Below, piece after piece: positions 26,366-33,763 of a DNA stretch of 64,000 nucleotides; the first letter of the stretch is position 1, and each line of letters begins with the position of its first letter. The notes under the pieces are model-generated. The model did not search any database. It was not told the DNA's origin and was given only the letters and a program-made list of their open reading frames with translations. Both the position numbers and the translations under genes were made by a program. Source of the DNA: HXMU1420-13 sp965228545. Lineage in GTDB: Bacteria; Bacteroidota; Rhodothermia; Balneolales; Balneolaceae. Where the stretch lies: contig OZ245822.1 in the NCBI GenBank assembly GCA_965228545.1, positions 3,596,001-3,660,000 of the forward strand, in the 5' to 3' direction.

Positions 26366-27538
26366 TTAAGCAAGGCTTTTCTTTAACTCCCGGGCAATAA
26401 CTAACCTTTGAACTTCAGAAGTTCCTTCGCCAATCGTCATCAATTTAGAATCGCGTAAGAATCGCTCAACATGATACTCTTTGGTATAGCCGTAGCCACC
26501 GTGAATTTGTACTGCTTCAAGAGAGGCTTTTACGGATAGTTCACTGGAGAATAGTTTAGCCATCGATGCTTCTTTCGTAAAAGGTTTGCCATGATCTTTA
26601 AGCCATGCTGCCCTCCAAACCAATAATTGAGCGGCGTCAATTTCGGTAGCCATATCCACCAGTTTGCCTTCCAAATATTGGAAATTTCCGATCGCAGTAC
26701 CGAACTGTTTACGCTCCATCGAATATTTCAATGACTCTTCATAAGCGCCTCTAGCAATTCCTACAGAAAGGGCGGCAATTCCAACACGACCACCATCCAA
26801 AACCTTCATGGTATCAATAAACCCCATTCCTTCTTCGCCTAAAAGATTTTCAGCAGGAACTACAACATTTTCAAATACCACTTCAGTAGTGTCGGATGAA
26901 TTCATCCCGAGTTTATGCATTCCTGCACCGGGTTTAACGCCATCCCAGTTTCTCTCTACGATAAATGCGCTAATTCCTTTAGTTCCTTTAGTTGGATCTG
27001 TTTTCGCCAAAACAACGTAAATGTCCCCGACCGAACCTTGCGTAATAAATATTTTGGAACCGTTGAGGATGTAATTATCACCGTCTTTTACGGCGGTTGT
27101 TTTCATTCCGGAAGCATCGGAACCTGAACCCGGTTCTGTTAAACACCAAGCACCAAGCTTGTCGCCCGAGCACATTGCAGGCATGTATTTCATTTTTTGC
27201 TCGTGATTGCCGGCGATTGCAATATGTCCGGTGCCTAATGAGGTATGTGAAGCAACTGTCAAGGCAAGCGAAGCATCCCAGCGAGCAATTTCTTCTAATG
27301 CAAGACAAAAGCTCATGGTATCAAATCCAGCTCCGCCATATTGTTCTGGATGATAAATCCCCAACATACCTAGTTCGCCGAGCTCTTTTACTATGTCCAT
27401 GGGGAATTTTTTGCTCTGATCTCTCTCCATTACAGTGGGGGCAACTTTACGCTCTACGAATTCTCGCACGCTGTCGCGAATCATTTTTTGATCTTCGCTT
27501 AATTCAAAAGAAAGGGCTTGTTCTGCTACTTCTTGCAT
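26366..27538 (-). CDS. Acyl-CoA dehydrogenase (short/medium-chain type)
   Basis: About 390 residues from ATG 27538 (MQEVAEQALSFELSEDQKMI); an upstream TTG at 27580 is less likely. GAWCLTEPGSGSDASGM binds FAD, KLGMNSSDTTEVVFENV and GFIDTMKVLDGGRVGIAA are substrate-side motifs, and the catalytic Glu371 is in MTIGEGTSEVQRLVIAREL. It catalyses the first step of beta-oxidation of acyl-CoA esters (butyryl-CoA-like by appearance) and feeds electrons to ETF. It is divergent from the vapBC genes. Confidence 0.87.
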   Translation of the reverse strand: MQEVAEQALSFELSEDQKMIRDSVREFVERKVAPTVMERDQSKKFPMDIVKELGELGMLGIYHPEQYGGAGFDTMSFCLALEEIARWDASLALTVASHTSLGTGHIAIAGNHEQKMKYMPAMCSGDKLGAWCLTEPGSGSDASGMKTTAVKDGDNYILNGSKIFITQGSVGDIYVVLAKTDPTKGTKGISAFIVERNWDGVKPGAGMHKLGMNSSDTTEVVFENVVVPAENLLGEEGMGFIDTMKVLDGGRVGIAALSVGIARGAYEESLKYSMERKQFGTAIGNFQYLEGKLVDMATEIDAAQLLVWRAAWLKDHGKPFTKEASMAKLFSSELSVKASLEAVQIHGGYGYTKEYHVERFLRDSKLMTIGEGTSEVQRLVIARELKKSLA

Positions 27539-27632
27539 CTTGTAAATAGTATTGTTTTTTGTTTGTGGAACCGCTACCAAAAATACAAAAAAGAGTGAAA
27601 TTCGAATGTTAAAAAATCACATAGAAAAGTGT

Positions 27633-27664
27633 ATATTGGCAGAAATATGTAAATATGCTAATAT
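27633..27664 (+). promoter_or_regulatory. Promoter/operator of vapBC, giving a near-leaderless transcript
   Basis: TTGGCA (27636-27641) and TAATAT (27659-27664) are separated by 17 bp, a near-consensus sigma-70 promoter. Both boxes sit in an inverted repeat, ATATTGGCA (27633-27641) against TGCTAATAT (27656-27664), matching in 8 of 9 positions, which is typical of antitoxin autoregulation. The expected start of transcription, ~6-8 bp after the -10 box, coincides with the antitoxin ATG at 27671, and no ribosome binding site is visible. Confidence 0.5.
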
Positions 27665-27670
27665 GACTCT

Positions 27671-27925
27671 ATGAGAACTACTGTTGATTTACCCGACGAT
27701 TTAATGAAACGCGCAAAAATACGCGCAGTAGAAGAAGGTATTTCGTTAAAGGATTTATTTATTCGTGCTCTAAAAAGTGAATTGGACCCAGCAGCTAAGA
27801 AAGAGGTTAAAGAAGAACCGGTAAAGAAAATTGATACTAGCTTCAGGCAGGGATTGAGTAAAGGAAATGCACAGTTGAAATCATCGAAATCTGGATTTTC
27901 AACCTTCAAACTGAATAAGCCATGA
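27671..27925 (+). CDS. vapB: VapB-type ribbon-helix-helix antitoxin
   Basis: 84 residues. MRTTVDLPDDLMKRAKIRAV at the N-terminus is a ribbon-helix-helix DNA-binding domain; the C-terminal ~40 residues, basic and probably flexible, should wrap the toxin. The ATG follows a palindromic promoter that it probably represses with VapC. Its stop overlaps the toxin ATG by 4 bp (ATGA), the usual coupling. Together with the cassette-like DNA on its right, it looks like accessory DNA placed between metabolic genes. Confidence 0.85.
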   Translation: MRTTVDLPDDLMKRAKIRAVEEGISLKDLFIRALKSELDPAAKKEVKEEPVKKIDTSFRQGLSKGNAQLKSSKSGFSTFKLNKP

Positions 27926-28302
27926 TATTATTAGATACACATGTTTGGTTGTGGTGGTTACTGGAAGAAGGTGACTTGGATGGATCTGAACGAGCTATTT
28001 TAGATGAGCAGGCGTTAAACGGGGAAATCGTGATTTCTGCAGCAACTATTTGGGAAGCAGAACTGCTTCATCGAAGTGGGGATTTAGTGTTAGACCCCGA
28101 TTTCGAAACATGGATTCGAAGAGCAACCGATCCTCAAATTTGTAAAGTTATTCCCATTGATGAGGATGTCATTCTGGCTCAGCAAAAACTTCCGGAAAAT
28201 TTCCCAGATGATCCGGCCGACAGAATAATAGTAGCTACTGCATTATTAAAAGACATTCCGTTGGCTACAAAAGATGAAGTGCTACAAGAATTGGGTTTTT
28301 AA
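27922..28302 (+). CDS. vapC: VapC-type PIN-domain toxin
   Basis: 126 residues. MILLDTHVWLWW carries the first acidic residue of the PIN active site, SAATIWEAELLHRSG the central Glu, and DPADRIIVATALL the distal Asp cluster, so the metal-dependent ribonuclease site looks complete. VapC toxins cleave RNA, often tRNA or rRNA, when the antitoxin is lost. The gene overlaps vapB and ends 21 bp before an attC-like site; it is convergent with the cassette-like gene. Confidence 0.88.
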   Translation: MILLDTHVWLWWLLEEGDLDGSERAILDEQALNGEIVISAATIWEAELLHRSGDLVLDPDFETWIRRATDPQICKVIPIDEDVILAQQKLPENFPDDPADRIIVATALLKDIPLATKDEVLQELGF

Positions 28303-28323
28303 CGAAATAGTTAATGTTTAAAA

Positions 28324-28442
28324 ATCTAACGACCCTGCGTTTAACCACCTTCGCTAAAGCTTCGGTGTATTTAGCGGAGAAGTGCTAAGTTTAAATTAAA
28401 GACCCGAACCGTGTACTAGTTCGCATGGGATGCTTGTTATGT
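28324..28442 (-). other. attC-like recombination site (integron cassette end)
   Basis: On the minus strand the site begins ACATAAC (R''-like, 28436-28442) and ends with the consensus core GTTAGAT (R', GTTRRRY, 28324-28330). Inside, CCCATGCG (28422-28429) and CGCAGGG (28333-28339) are complementary except for one extra base on the R'' side, the asymmetry that orients attC sites. The centre forms an imperfect long hairpin, including CGCTAAA/TTTAGCG. Length 119 bp is in the attC range. The spacers (6 and 2 nt) are uneven and no integrase is in the window, so this is a candidate. Confidence 0.45.
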
Positions 28443-28469
28443 GCCAACCATTTAATAGATTTGGTAACT

Positions 28470-28901
28470 CTATCTTAAAAAATGTTTATCTGTTTCATTT
28501 TTTATCCATTCAATCATTTTATCCCATTCCGATAATGACAATTCATTGAGAAGTGGTAAAATGAGTTTAATGTCAGATTCTAAATTTGGAAGATTTTGTC
28601 GGTATACTATTTCAGTTCTATCAAAAAATGAAGCAGATTGTTCAATTTGGAAATACCTAAAAGCCCAAGACAGACTGAATTTGTCATTGGTATAAAGTGT
28701 TTCGTCATATTTTTCTGCGACACTGATAGTTACTCCAAACCCGTGTCCAAGTCTGTCATATATTTTTAAGCAAAATTTATCATTATAGAGAATATCGAGT
28801 GCACCCCTATCAGAGTTAATTGATGCTTGAGTGTGTTTAAAATTGTAGTCTTTTAACCAATTCAAAAAATCCGAATCAATTATCTCTTTAAAACAATTCA
28901 T
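28470..28901 (-). CDS. Hypothetical protein in a cassette-like segment
   Basis: About 143 residues from ATG 28901 (MNCFKEIIDSDFLNWLKDYN); a TTG at 28934 extends the frame but is less likely. No family recognised. It is soluble, acidic and aromatic-rich, with RGALDILYNDKFCLKIYDR as a beta-strand stretch and a helical C-terminus (EWDKMIEWIKNETDKHFL). The gene is more AT-rich than its metabolic neighbours. attC-like sites lie at both ends in the same orientation, the start being ~30 bp inside the right-hand GTTAGGT core, so the whole unit has the shape of a one-gene integron cassette. Confidence 0.6.
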   Translation of the reverse strand: MNCFKEIIDSDFLNWLKDYNFKHTQASINSDRGALDILYNDKFCLKIYDRLGHGFGVTISVAEKYDETLYTNDKFSLSWAFRYFQIEQSASFFDRTEIVYRQNLPNLESDIKLILPLLNELSLSEWDKMIEWIKNETDKHFLR

Positions 28902-28932
28902 GCTTTTTGTTGAATTTTTTATTCTGAACAAC

Positions 28933-28992
28933 ACCTAACATCACATTATTCGAACGTAAATAAGTGCATCTACCGATAGAGATAGGTTAGAC
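28933..28992 (-). other. Second attC-like site bordering the cassette
   Basis: On the minus strand, GTCTAAC (28986-28992, matching RYYYAAC) and GTTAGGT (28933-28939, matching GTTRRRY) bound a 60-bp stretch. The internal arms pair only weakly. The first core overlaps the fixX stop codon. The site would mark the other border of the cassette-like gene at 28470-28901; on its own the evidence is weak. Confidence 0.3.
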
Positions 28993-29294
28993 TACCCAAA
29001 GTTCCAATTGACTCCGCGTCCAATTTCCGGATCGGGATAATTCCAATCCACCGCACCTTGATCGCAGGCATACATGCAGGTGCCGCATTCGATGCAGTCT
29101 TCCACTTGGAAATGCACTTTGTTTTCCTCATCCATGGTGTAACAATTGGCAGGACAAACCCAGGTAGTACATTTATGCGGACAGCCTGAATTGCAAATAT
29201 CGGTATCTACAATAATATGCGGCTTAATCTCCGACTTCGACTGATTTCGGTAGTTTACAAGTCCTAATCGTTCTGATAGTTTTAATAGTTTCAT
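28992..29294 (-). CDS. fixX: FixX-type ferredoxin of the ETF-quinone oxidoreductase
   Basis: 100 residues, the usual FixX length. CIECGTCMYACDQGAVDW and the upstream CNSGCPHKCTTWVCPANC hold the iron-sulfur cysteines. FixX pairs with FixC to pass electrons from the ETF (FixAB) towards the quinone pool or, in bifurcating systems, to ferredoxin. It is the last gene of the etfB-etfA-fixC-fixX set but is separated from fixC by about 480 bp holding a four-helix-bundle gene, which is unusual. Confidence 0.9.
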   Translation of the reverse strand: MKLLKLSERLGLVNYRNQSKSEIKPHIIVDTDICNSGCPHKCTTWVCPANCYTMDEENKVHFQVEDCIECGTCMYACDQGAVDWNYPDPEIGRGVNWNFG

Positions 29295-29350
29295 GTGTAG
29301 TTATAAGTGAAATGTGAAACGGGAGACAGCAAAATTGAAAAGTGAAAAAA

Positions 29351-29701
29351 TCATGCTTTTATCATTTTTGAAAGTAAAGCAAAAACTTGATTCGCTAAAT
29401 CACTTAATCTAGCTGTAGAGTACTTGCTTAGATATCCAAGGTTGATTGATATTTCAACTTGTGCATCTAATTCAACAAGTGAAGATCGAGCAATAACATA
29501 AAACCTAATTCTTTCTTTTTCTGAAGTTCTTGAAGCACCTTCTGAAATATTTGAGATTACGGAGACAGCCGCTCTCCTCATTTGACTTGAAAGCCCAAAT
29601 GTTTCATGGTTTGGAAATTTACTTGTCAAAAGATAAAGCTCGCTTACCAAGGCTACACTATGTTTGTAAACAGCTAATTTTTTATGATTTAATTTAATCA
29701 T
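29351..29701 (-). CDS. Four-helix-bundle protein (23S rRNA IVS-encoded family) inserted between fixC and fixX
   Basis: 116 residues. HKKLAVYKHSVALVSELYLL, FGLSSQMRRAAVSVISNISE with the family's conserved ISNISEG turn, and EKERIRFYVIARSSLVELD are the hallmarks of the IVS/four-helix-bundle family, related to the Avd accessory protein of diversity-generating retroelements. The function is not established; members are small helical multimers. Here it splits the fixC-fixX junction in the same direction. It is flanked by low-complexity DNA: three TTTTGCC copies on one side and GTGAAA-rich sequence on the other. Confidence 0.85.
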   Translation of the reverse strand: MIKLNHKKLAVYKHSVALVSELYLLTSKFPNHETFGLSSQMRRAAVSVISNISEGASRTSEKERIRFYVIARSSLVELDAQVEISINLGYLSKYSTARLSDLANQVFALLSKMIKA

Positions 29702-29745
29702 TAGATTGTGATTAGTTGAGATTTATCAACAGAGATCTAATCATT

Positions 29746-29770
29746 TTTTGCCTTTTGCCTTTTGCCTTTT
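29746..29770. repeat. Short tandem repeat (TTTTGCC)x3 plus TTTT beside the four-helix-bundle gene
   Basis: Three exact copies of TTTTGCC followed by TTTT, a few bases from the fixC stop, at the upstream edge of the inserted four-helix-bundle gene. The opposite edge (29310-29346) is GTGAAA-rich. Such repeats vary by slippage and may mark the insertion border. Confidence 0.7.
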
Positions 29771-29773
29771 AAC

Positions 29774-31102
29774 CTACAGACTCTTCCTCGCTTTAAATCC
29801 TAGTTTCAACAATTCCCAAAGAGATGCATGGCGCTTGATGGCTCCCAGTAACATCTTCTCCGATTTCGGTGTCGGCTCGTTTTTAATGGTAAAAAACTGT
29901 CGCCCAAAATCGCATACCAGATTTGGTACTTTATTTTGCATGGTTTCGGTATGTAACAGATGAACAGCATCTTGAAAATTATTGATGTCTTTCATTACAT
30001 AACTTTGATCCAATTTCGACCGATAATTTTTTAAGGTTGCCGAGCTGAAATCTCCTTTTTCTTTGGCTTCAATAATCGTTTCCGCAGCCAAGATCCCGGA
30101 ACGCATGGCGTAATCCATTCCCTGAATAGCCTTTCCTGCGTTCATTAATAAATTAGCGGCTTCACCTGCGATCAGGATTCCATCTTTATAGAGTTCTTTA
30201 GGCATTGCTCGAGCATCACCGGAAGAAACCACATGTGCAGAATACTCAACGATTTCTCCATCTTTGATGATATCAGCAATGGTTGGGTGCGTTTTGAAAT
30301 GATTCAACAAATCGTGCGGACTACGTTTTTTCTCCCGCATGTCTTTGATGCCTACCACTAAGCCAAGGCTAATCGTGTCCCGGTTTGTGTACAGAAATCC
30401 GCCGCCTTCAACGCCATCGGTAGCCCAGCCAACGAACTCGTTACTCATTCCACTAAGGCCACTAAGCTGAAACTTCTGCTCTAACACCTCCTGATCGAAA
30501 CGAATCATTTCTTTGATTCCGGTAAGCATGTGATCAGCCGGTACATAGTTATCCTGTAAACCAACCTGACGGGTTAACAGGTTATTTACGCCCTCAGCAA
30601 TAATCACGGAATCGGCATGAAATTCATCTTCACCTGTTTTTATGCCCACTGCCTTGCCATTTTTCATCAGCACTTCATCAACCTTGATATTGGTTGCAAT
30701 GAAAGAATCCATGGCATAATCGCTGGCATCAATGGCTTCCTGAACTTTACCGGATAGCCAATTATCAAACTTTGATCGTAAAACGACAACGCCCGTGTAA
30801 GGTTTTTCGTTGAAGTGGGAAGATTTGAAATCTAGTGAGAAAGTAGATTGTTCATCCATGAATGTGAGTCGGCGATGATTTATAAATCGCTCCCAACCGC
30901 CATCTTCTTCTTCTTCCCAGTAATTGGGTACAAGTTTTGCCAAATCATTTCCCCAAAGAACGCCGCCTGACACGTTTTTGGCACCGGCAAACTCACCACG
31001 TTCTATCAGTAAAAATTTCATATTTGCTTTGGCCAGCATCATAGATGCAGCTAAACCAGCAACACCACCGCCAATTACAATACAATCGAATTTGTCGTCC
31101 AT
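29774..31102 (-). CDS. fixC: FixC-type FAD-dependent ETF-quinone oxidoreductase
   Basis: 442 residues. The N-terminal GxGxxG dinucleotide-binding motif (IVIGGGVAGLAASMMLAKA), FAGAKNVSGGVLWG and the C-terminal GEAANLLMNAGKAIQGMDYA fit FixC/ETF-QO. The length (~430-440) and the separate ferredoxin FixX, rather than one ~550-residue ETF-QO, argue for the FixC type. It is in an operon with etfA and etfB upstream; a palindromic spacer of about 84 bp lies between fixC and etfA. Confidence 0.9.
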   Translation of the reverse strand: MDDKFDCIVIGGGVAGLAASMMLAKANMKFLLIERGEFAGAKNVSGGVLWGNDLAKLVPNYWEEEEDGGWERFINHRRLTFMDEQSTFSLDFKSSHFNEKPYTGVVVLRSKFDNWLSGKVQEAIDASDYAMDSFIATNIKVDEVLMKNGKAVGIKTGEDEFHADSVIIAEGVNNLLTRQVGLQDNYVPADHMLTGIKEMIRFDQEVLEQKFQLSGLSGMSNEFVGWATDGVEGGGFLYTNRDTISLGLVVGIKDMREKKRSPHDLLNHFKTHPTIADIIKDGEIVEYSAHVVSSGDARAMPKELYKDGILIAGEAANLLMNAGKAIQGMDYAMRSGILAAETIIEAKEKGDFSSATLKNYRSKLDQSYVMKDINNFQDAVHLLHTETMQNKVPNLVCDFGRQFFTIKNEPTPKSEKMLLGAIKRHASLWELLKLGFKARKSL

Positions 31103-31108
31103 AACGAA

Positions 31109-31175
31109 ATGTTAAGGGTTAAATATTAAATGTTTAATTAAGCACGTAGCCATTAAACATTTAAAACTTAACATT
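31109..31175. repeat. Intergenic palindrome related to the one at 26305-26353
   Basis: AATGTTAAGGGTTAAAT near 31109-31125 and ATTAAACATTTAAAACTTAACATT at 31152-31175 form an imperfect inverted repeat. The core AATGTTAAG-GTTAAAT also occurs at 26300-26315 with one difference. On the fixC side no T-run follows, so this copy is less convincing as a terminator and may be a dispersed element. Confidence 0.5.
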
Positions 31176-31186
31176 GAGGATTTAGT

Positions 31187-32161
31187 TTAGTTTTTGATTT
31201 TCTTGATCTCTTCGATGAAAGTCGGCAAGATTTTATACAAATCACCAACGATTCCATAATCAGCGATTTCAAAAATAGGAGCGTCGGCATCTTTGTTGAT
31301 GGCAACGATCACTTTACTATTTGCCATACCGGCAGTGTGTTGGATTGCTCCTGAAATTCCTACTGCGATATACAATTGGGGTGAAACAACCTTACCGGTT
31401 TGCCCTATTTGAAGACTTGGATCGTACACACCAGACTCTGTTAGTGCCCGAGAAGCGCCAATTCCTGCATTGAGCACAGAAGCTAGTTCAGAAATTAATG
31501 CTTTGGCTTCTTCATCTTTAACTCCACGTCCGGCAGCTACAATTGCTTCAGCTTCATTCAAGTCGATTGTGTCGCCGGTTGCAGAAATAATTTCACGAAG
31601 TGTGGCGCGTAAATCACCGCTTTCAACGGTTACGTCAACAGAAACAACCTCAGCGGTTGCTGGGTTTTCCTTTAGATCGTATGAGCCGGAGCGCACAGAA
31701 ACCAATATCGGATTCCCAGTAACATCAACATTTCCCATAATCTTTGCTGCCATCATTGGGCGCTGTGCGGTTACTTTCGTTCCATCAAAACTAAAAGAAG
31801 AAACGTCAGCAACCACACCTGCTTTTAGTTGTGCTGCTAATGCACCAAGAACATCTTTAGTGCTTTCGGTTGACGCAAATGCTATTAATGAAGGTCGAGC
31901 CACTTCGTTTACTTTGGTTAGAGCTCTCAACAAACTACCATTTTGGTGTTGTTTAAAAGCATCACCTTCTACGGTGTAAATCTTTGATGCGCCATATTTT
32001 TGGACATCATCCGCGTAATTAGCAGCATTTCCATCAATAATTACTGCTTCACATGCCATTCCACTTGCATCAGCCATCGATTTACAGTGGGATAACACTT
32101 CTAATGATGATCGTTTGATTTTGCCATCAGAAATGGCAACGTAAGTTAAAAGAGTACTCAT
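31187..32161 (-). CDS. etfA: Electron-transfer flavoprotein subunit alpha (FixB)
   Basis: 324 residues. The C-terminal FAD domain with GKVVSPQLYIAVGISGAIQH and GMANSKVIVAINKDADAPIF is the conserved ETF-alpha signature, with IADYGIVGDLYKILP at the end. It forms a heterodimer with the beta subunit and accepts electrons from acyl-CoA dehydrogenases such as the two encoded at 25-27.5 kb. It starts 18 bp after etfB ends and is followed by fixC. Confidence 0.94.
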   Translation of the reverse strand: MSTLLTYVAISDGKIKRSSLEVLSHCKSMADASGMACEAVIIDGNAANYADDVQKYGASKIYTVEGDAFKQHQNGSLLRALTKVNEVARPSLIAFASTESTKDVLGALAAQLKAGVVADVSSFSFDGTKVTAQRPMMAAKIMGNVDVTGNPILVSVRSGSYDLKENPATAEVVSVDVTVESGDLRATLREIISATGDTIDLNEAEAIVAAGRGVKDEEAKALISELASVLNAGIGASRALTESGVYDPSLQIGQTGKVVSPQLYIAVGISGAIQHTAGMANSKVIVAINKDADAPIFEIADYGIVGDLYKILPTFIEEIKKIKN

Positions 32162-32179
32162 TCTGTAATAATAATTTGA

Positions 32180-32950
32180 TTAAAGGACGTTGGCTTCGGT
32201 GTCGAGGAGTTGGGCAACTTCGCGGGCAATTTCTTCGGGCTCGCCTTCGAATTTCTTTCCCGCTGCGCGTGCCGGAACAGGTTCATAAGAAGTAACTTTT
32301 GATACGGCTTCCAAAGCAGTGGCATCAACACCAAGGTCAGAAACCGAAAGATTCTCTACCGGTTTGCGTTTACTCGCCATAATTCCTTTCAGATTTGGGA
32401 TGCGTGGCTCGTTCATATCGTTAGAGCATGTTACCAGGCAAGGCGTAGGAAGTTCAATCATTTCCTGACCGCTATCGCCCTGTCGTTTAACAACTAGTTT
32501 GCTTTCATCAATTTCAAGTCCAACAGCGTTTGTAGCGTATGGTATATCGAGTAATTGAGCCACCATGCCACCGGTCAGGCCCGAATCTGTATCCTGCGAT
32601 TGTTTCCCGAAGGATAGGATATCGTATTCCTTATCAGATAAAAAAGAAGCTAGTATTTGGGCATAACTACTCGAATCGTAGGTTTCATCGCCAATTGTTT
32701 GGATGTGATAGCCTTTAGCTGCACCCATGGCCAATGCTTTTCGGATGGTTTCAGAAGCTTTGGCAGAACCGATGCACACAACTTCAACATCGCCACCATG
32801 TTTTTCGGTTAATACTAGAGCTTCTTCAACAGCAGAGGCATCGTAGGCGTTAAGAACCGTTCTGTCTCCATCCATCAATAATTCGCCGTCTTTTATTTGG
32901 AATGGTGCGTACACATCGGGCACCATTTTAATGCTTACAATAAATTTCAT
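32180..32950 (-). CDS. etfB: Electron-transfer flavoprotein subunit beta (FixA)
   Basis: 256 residues with the ETF-beta pattern: KMVPDVYAPFQIKDGELLMD, LNAYDASAVEEALVLTEK, and SFGKQSQDTDSGLTGGMVAQ. It binds AMP or FAD and partners EtfA. First gene of the etfB-etfA-fixC-(four-helix-bundle)-fixX unit; divergent from the SCO-family gene across 218 bp that should hold both promoters. Whether it is bifurcating cannot be judged from the sequence by eye. Confidence 0.94.
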   Translation of the reverse strand: MKFIVSIKMVPDVYAPFQIKDGELLMDGDRTVLNAYDASAVEEALVLTEKHGGDVEVVCIGSAKASETIRKALAMGAAKGYHIQTIGDETYDSSSYAQILASFLSDKEYDILSFGKQSQDTDSGLTGGMVAQLLDIPYATNAVGLEIDESKLVVKRQGDSGQEMIELPTPCLVTCSNDMNEPRIPNLKGIMASKRKPVENLSVSDLGVDATALEAVSKVTSYEPVPARAAGKKFEGEPEEIAREVAQLLDTEANVL

Positions 32951-33155
32951 TCGTATTCGCTTGATGAGGGTTAATGGAACCGCTTTTTTGGGCTCAGAAT
33001 ATAGGGAAGTAGCGACTAAGATATTAGTAGAAGTTGATCTTTTTATAAGCTTTTAAGGAGCAATTGATAAGCTCTATAATTACCAGTCTAGAGAGTAAAT
33101 AATTCAAAAAAACACTTAAGTATGCACATTATGACGTCGAGAAAAGAGCAACCTC

Positions 33156-33160
33156 AGGAG
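33156..33160 (+). promoter_or_regulatory. Shine-Dalgarno site of the SCO-family gene
   Basis: AGGAG, 8 bp before the ATG at 33169. Clear ribosome binding sites are rare in this window, so this one helps fix the start. Confidence 0.6.
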
Positions 33161-33168
33161 TTGATGAT

Positions 33169-33735
33169 ATGAAGAGTTGGACGCCAAAAATTGTATTTGT
33201 TGTAATGACATTATTACCGGTAATGTTAATCGCAGGTGTGGCATTTTTGGGTAAATCGTCACCGTTAATTGGGCATGAGCTTAATGATGCGAACTTTCTT
33301 CAATCAAGTGAAAACACTACAGAGGTGATTTTTTTTGGATACGTGGGCTGCAAATATATCTGTCCTAATTCATTGTTTCGATTGGGAGAAGTGCTGGATG
33401 AATTACGTAGCGTATATCCGAATGAGAAATTTGGTGGTTTTTTTATTGATGTAAACGCAAATACTCAAATCGCCAGAGCGAACGAATACGGGAAGCATTT
33501 TTCAGAAGAAATAGTAGGCAAAAATGTAACAATAGAAGAACTCAATGCCCTAAGAGCTCAATTTGGTTTGAATATTTTCGATACGGGCAGAGAAGCAGAC
33601 GATTTAGGCCACACCGATCATTTTTTTATTGTAGAGAAGCACCAAGTTTCATGGAAAATCGAAAAAGTACTCTCAAATGGAATATCCAAAGAAGATTTAA
33701 AAACAGCGATAGAGAGCGCAATTCTAAATAACTAA
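33169..33735 (+). CDS. SCO1/SenC-family thioredoxin-fold copper protein
   Basis: 188 residues with one N-terminal membrane anchor (FVVMTLLPVMLIAGVAFLG). FFGYVGCKYICPNSLFRLGE carries the SCO-type C-x3-C-P motif and DLGHTDHFFIVEK the distal His, so copper binding is likely. SCO proteins help assemble the CuA site of cytochrome oxidase or act as thiol reductases. There is no oxidase gene beside it. The next gene, 28 bp on, is a chemotaxis receptor, so the pair may be co-transcribed and link copper or redox state to taxis; that is an inference. Confidence 0.82.
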   Translation: MKSWTPKIVFVVMTLLPVMLIAGVAFLGKSSPLIGHELNDANFLQSSENTTEVIFFGYVGCKYICPNSLFRLGEVLDELRSVYPNEKFGGFFIDVNANTQIARANEYGKHFSEEIVGKNVTIEELNALRAQFGLNIFDTGREADDLGHTDHFFIVEKHQVSWKIEKVLSNGISKEDLKTAIESAILNN

Positions 33736-33763
33736 GTTAATAAGTATTACATCATCATAAAGA

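Noticed and set aside
29746..29770. (TTTTGCC)x3 considered as a CRISPR remnant
   Set aside because: The unit is 7 bp with no spacers; it is a simple tandem repeat.
31470..31979. 169-residue plus-strand frame opposite etfA
   Set aside because: Antisense shadow of a conserved ETF subunit; low-complexity composition and no family features.
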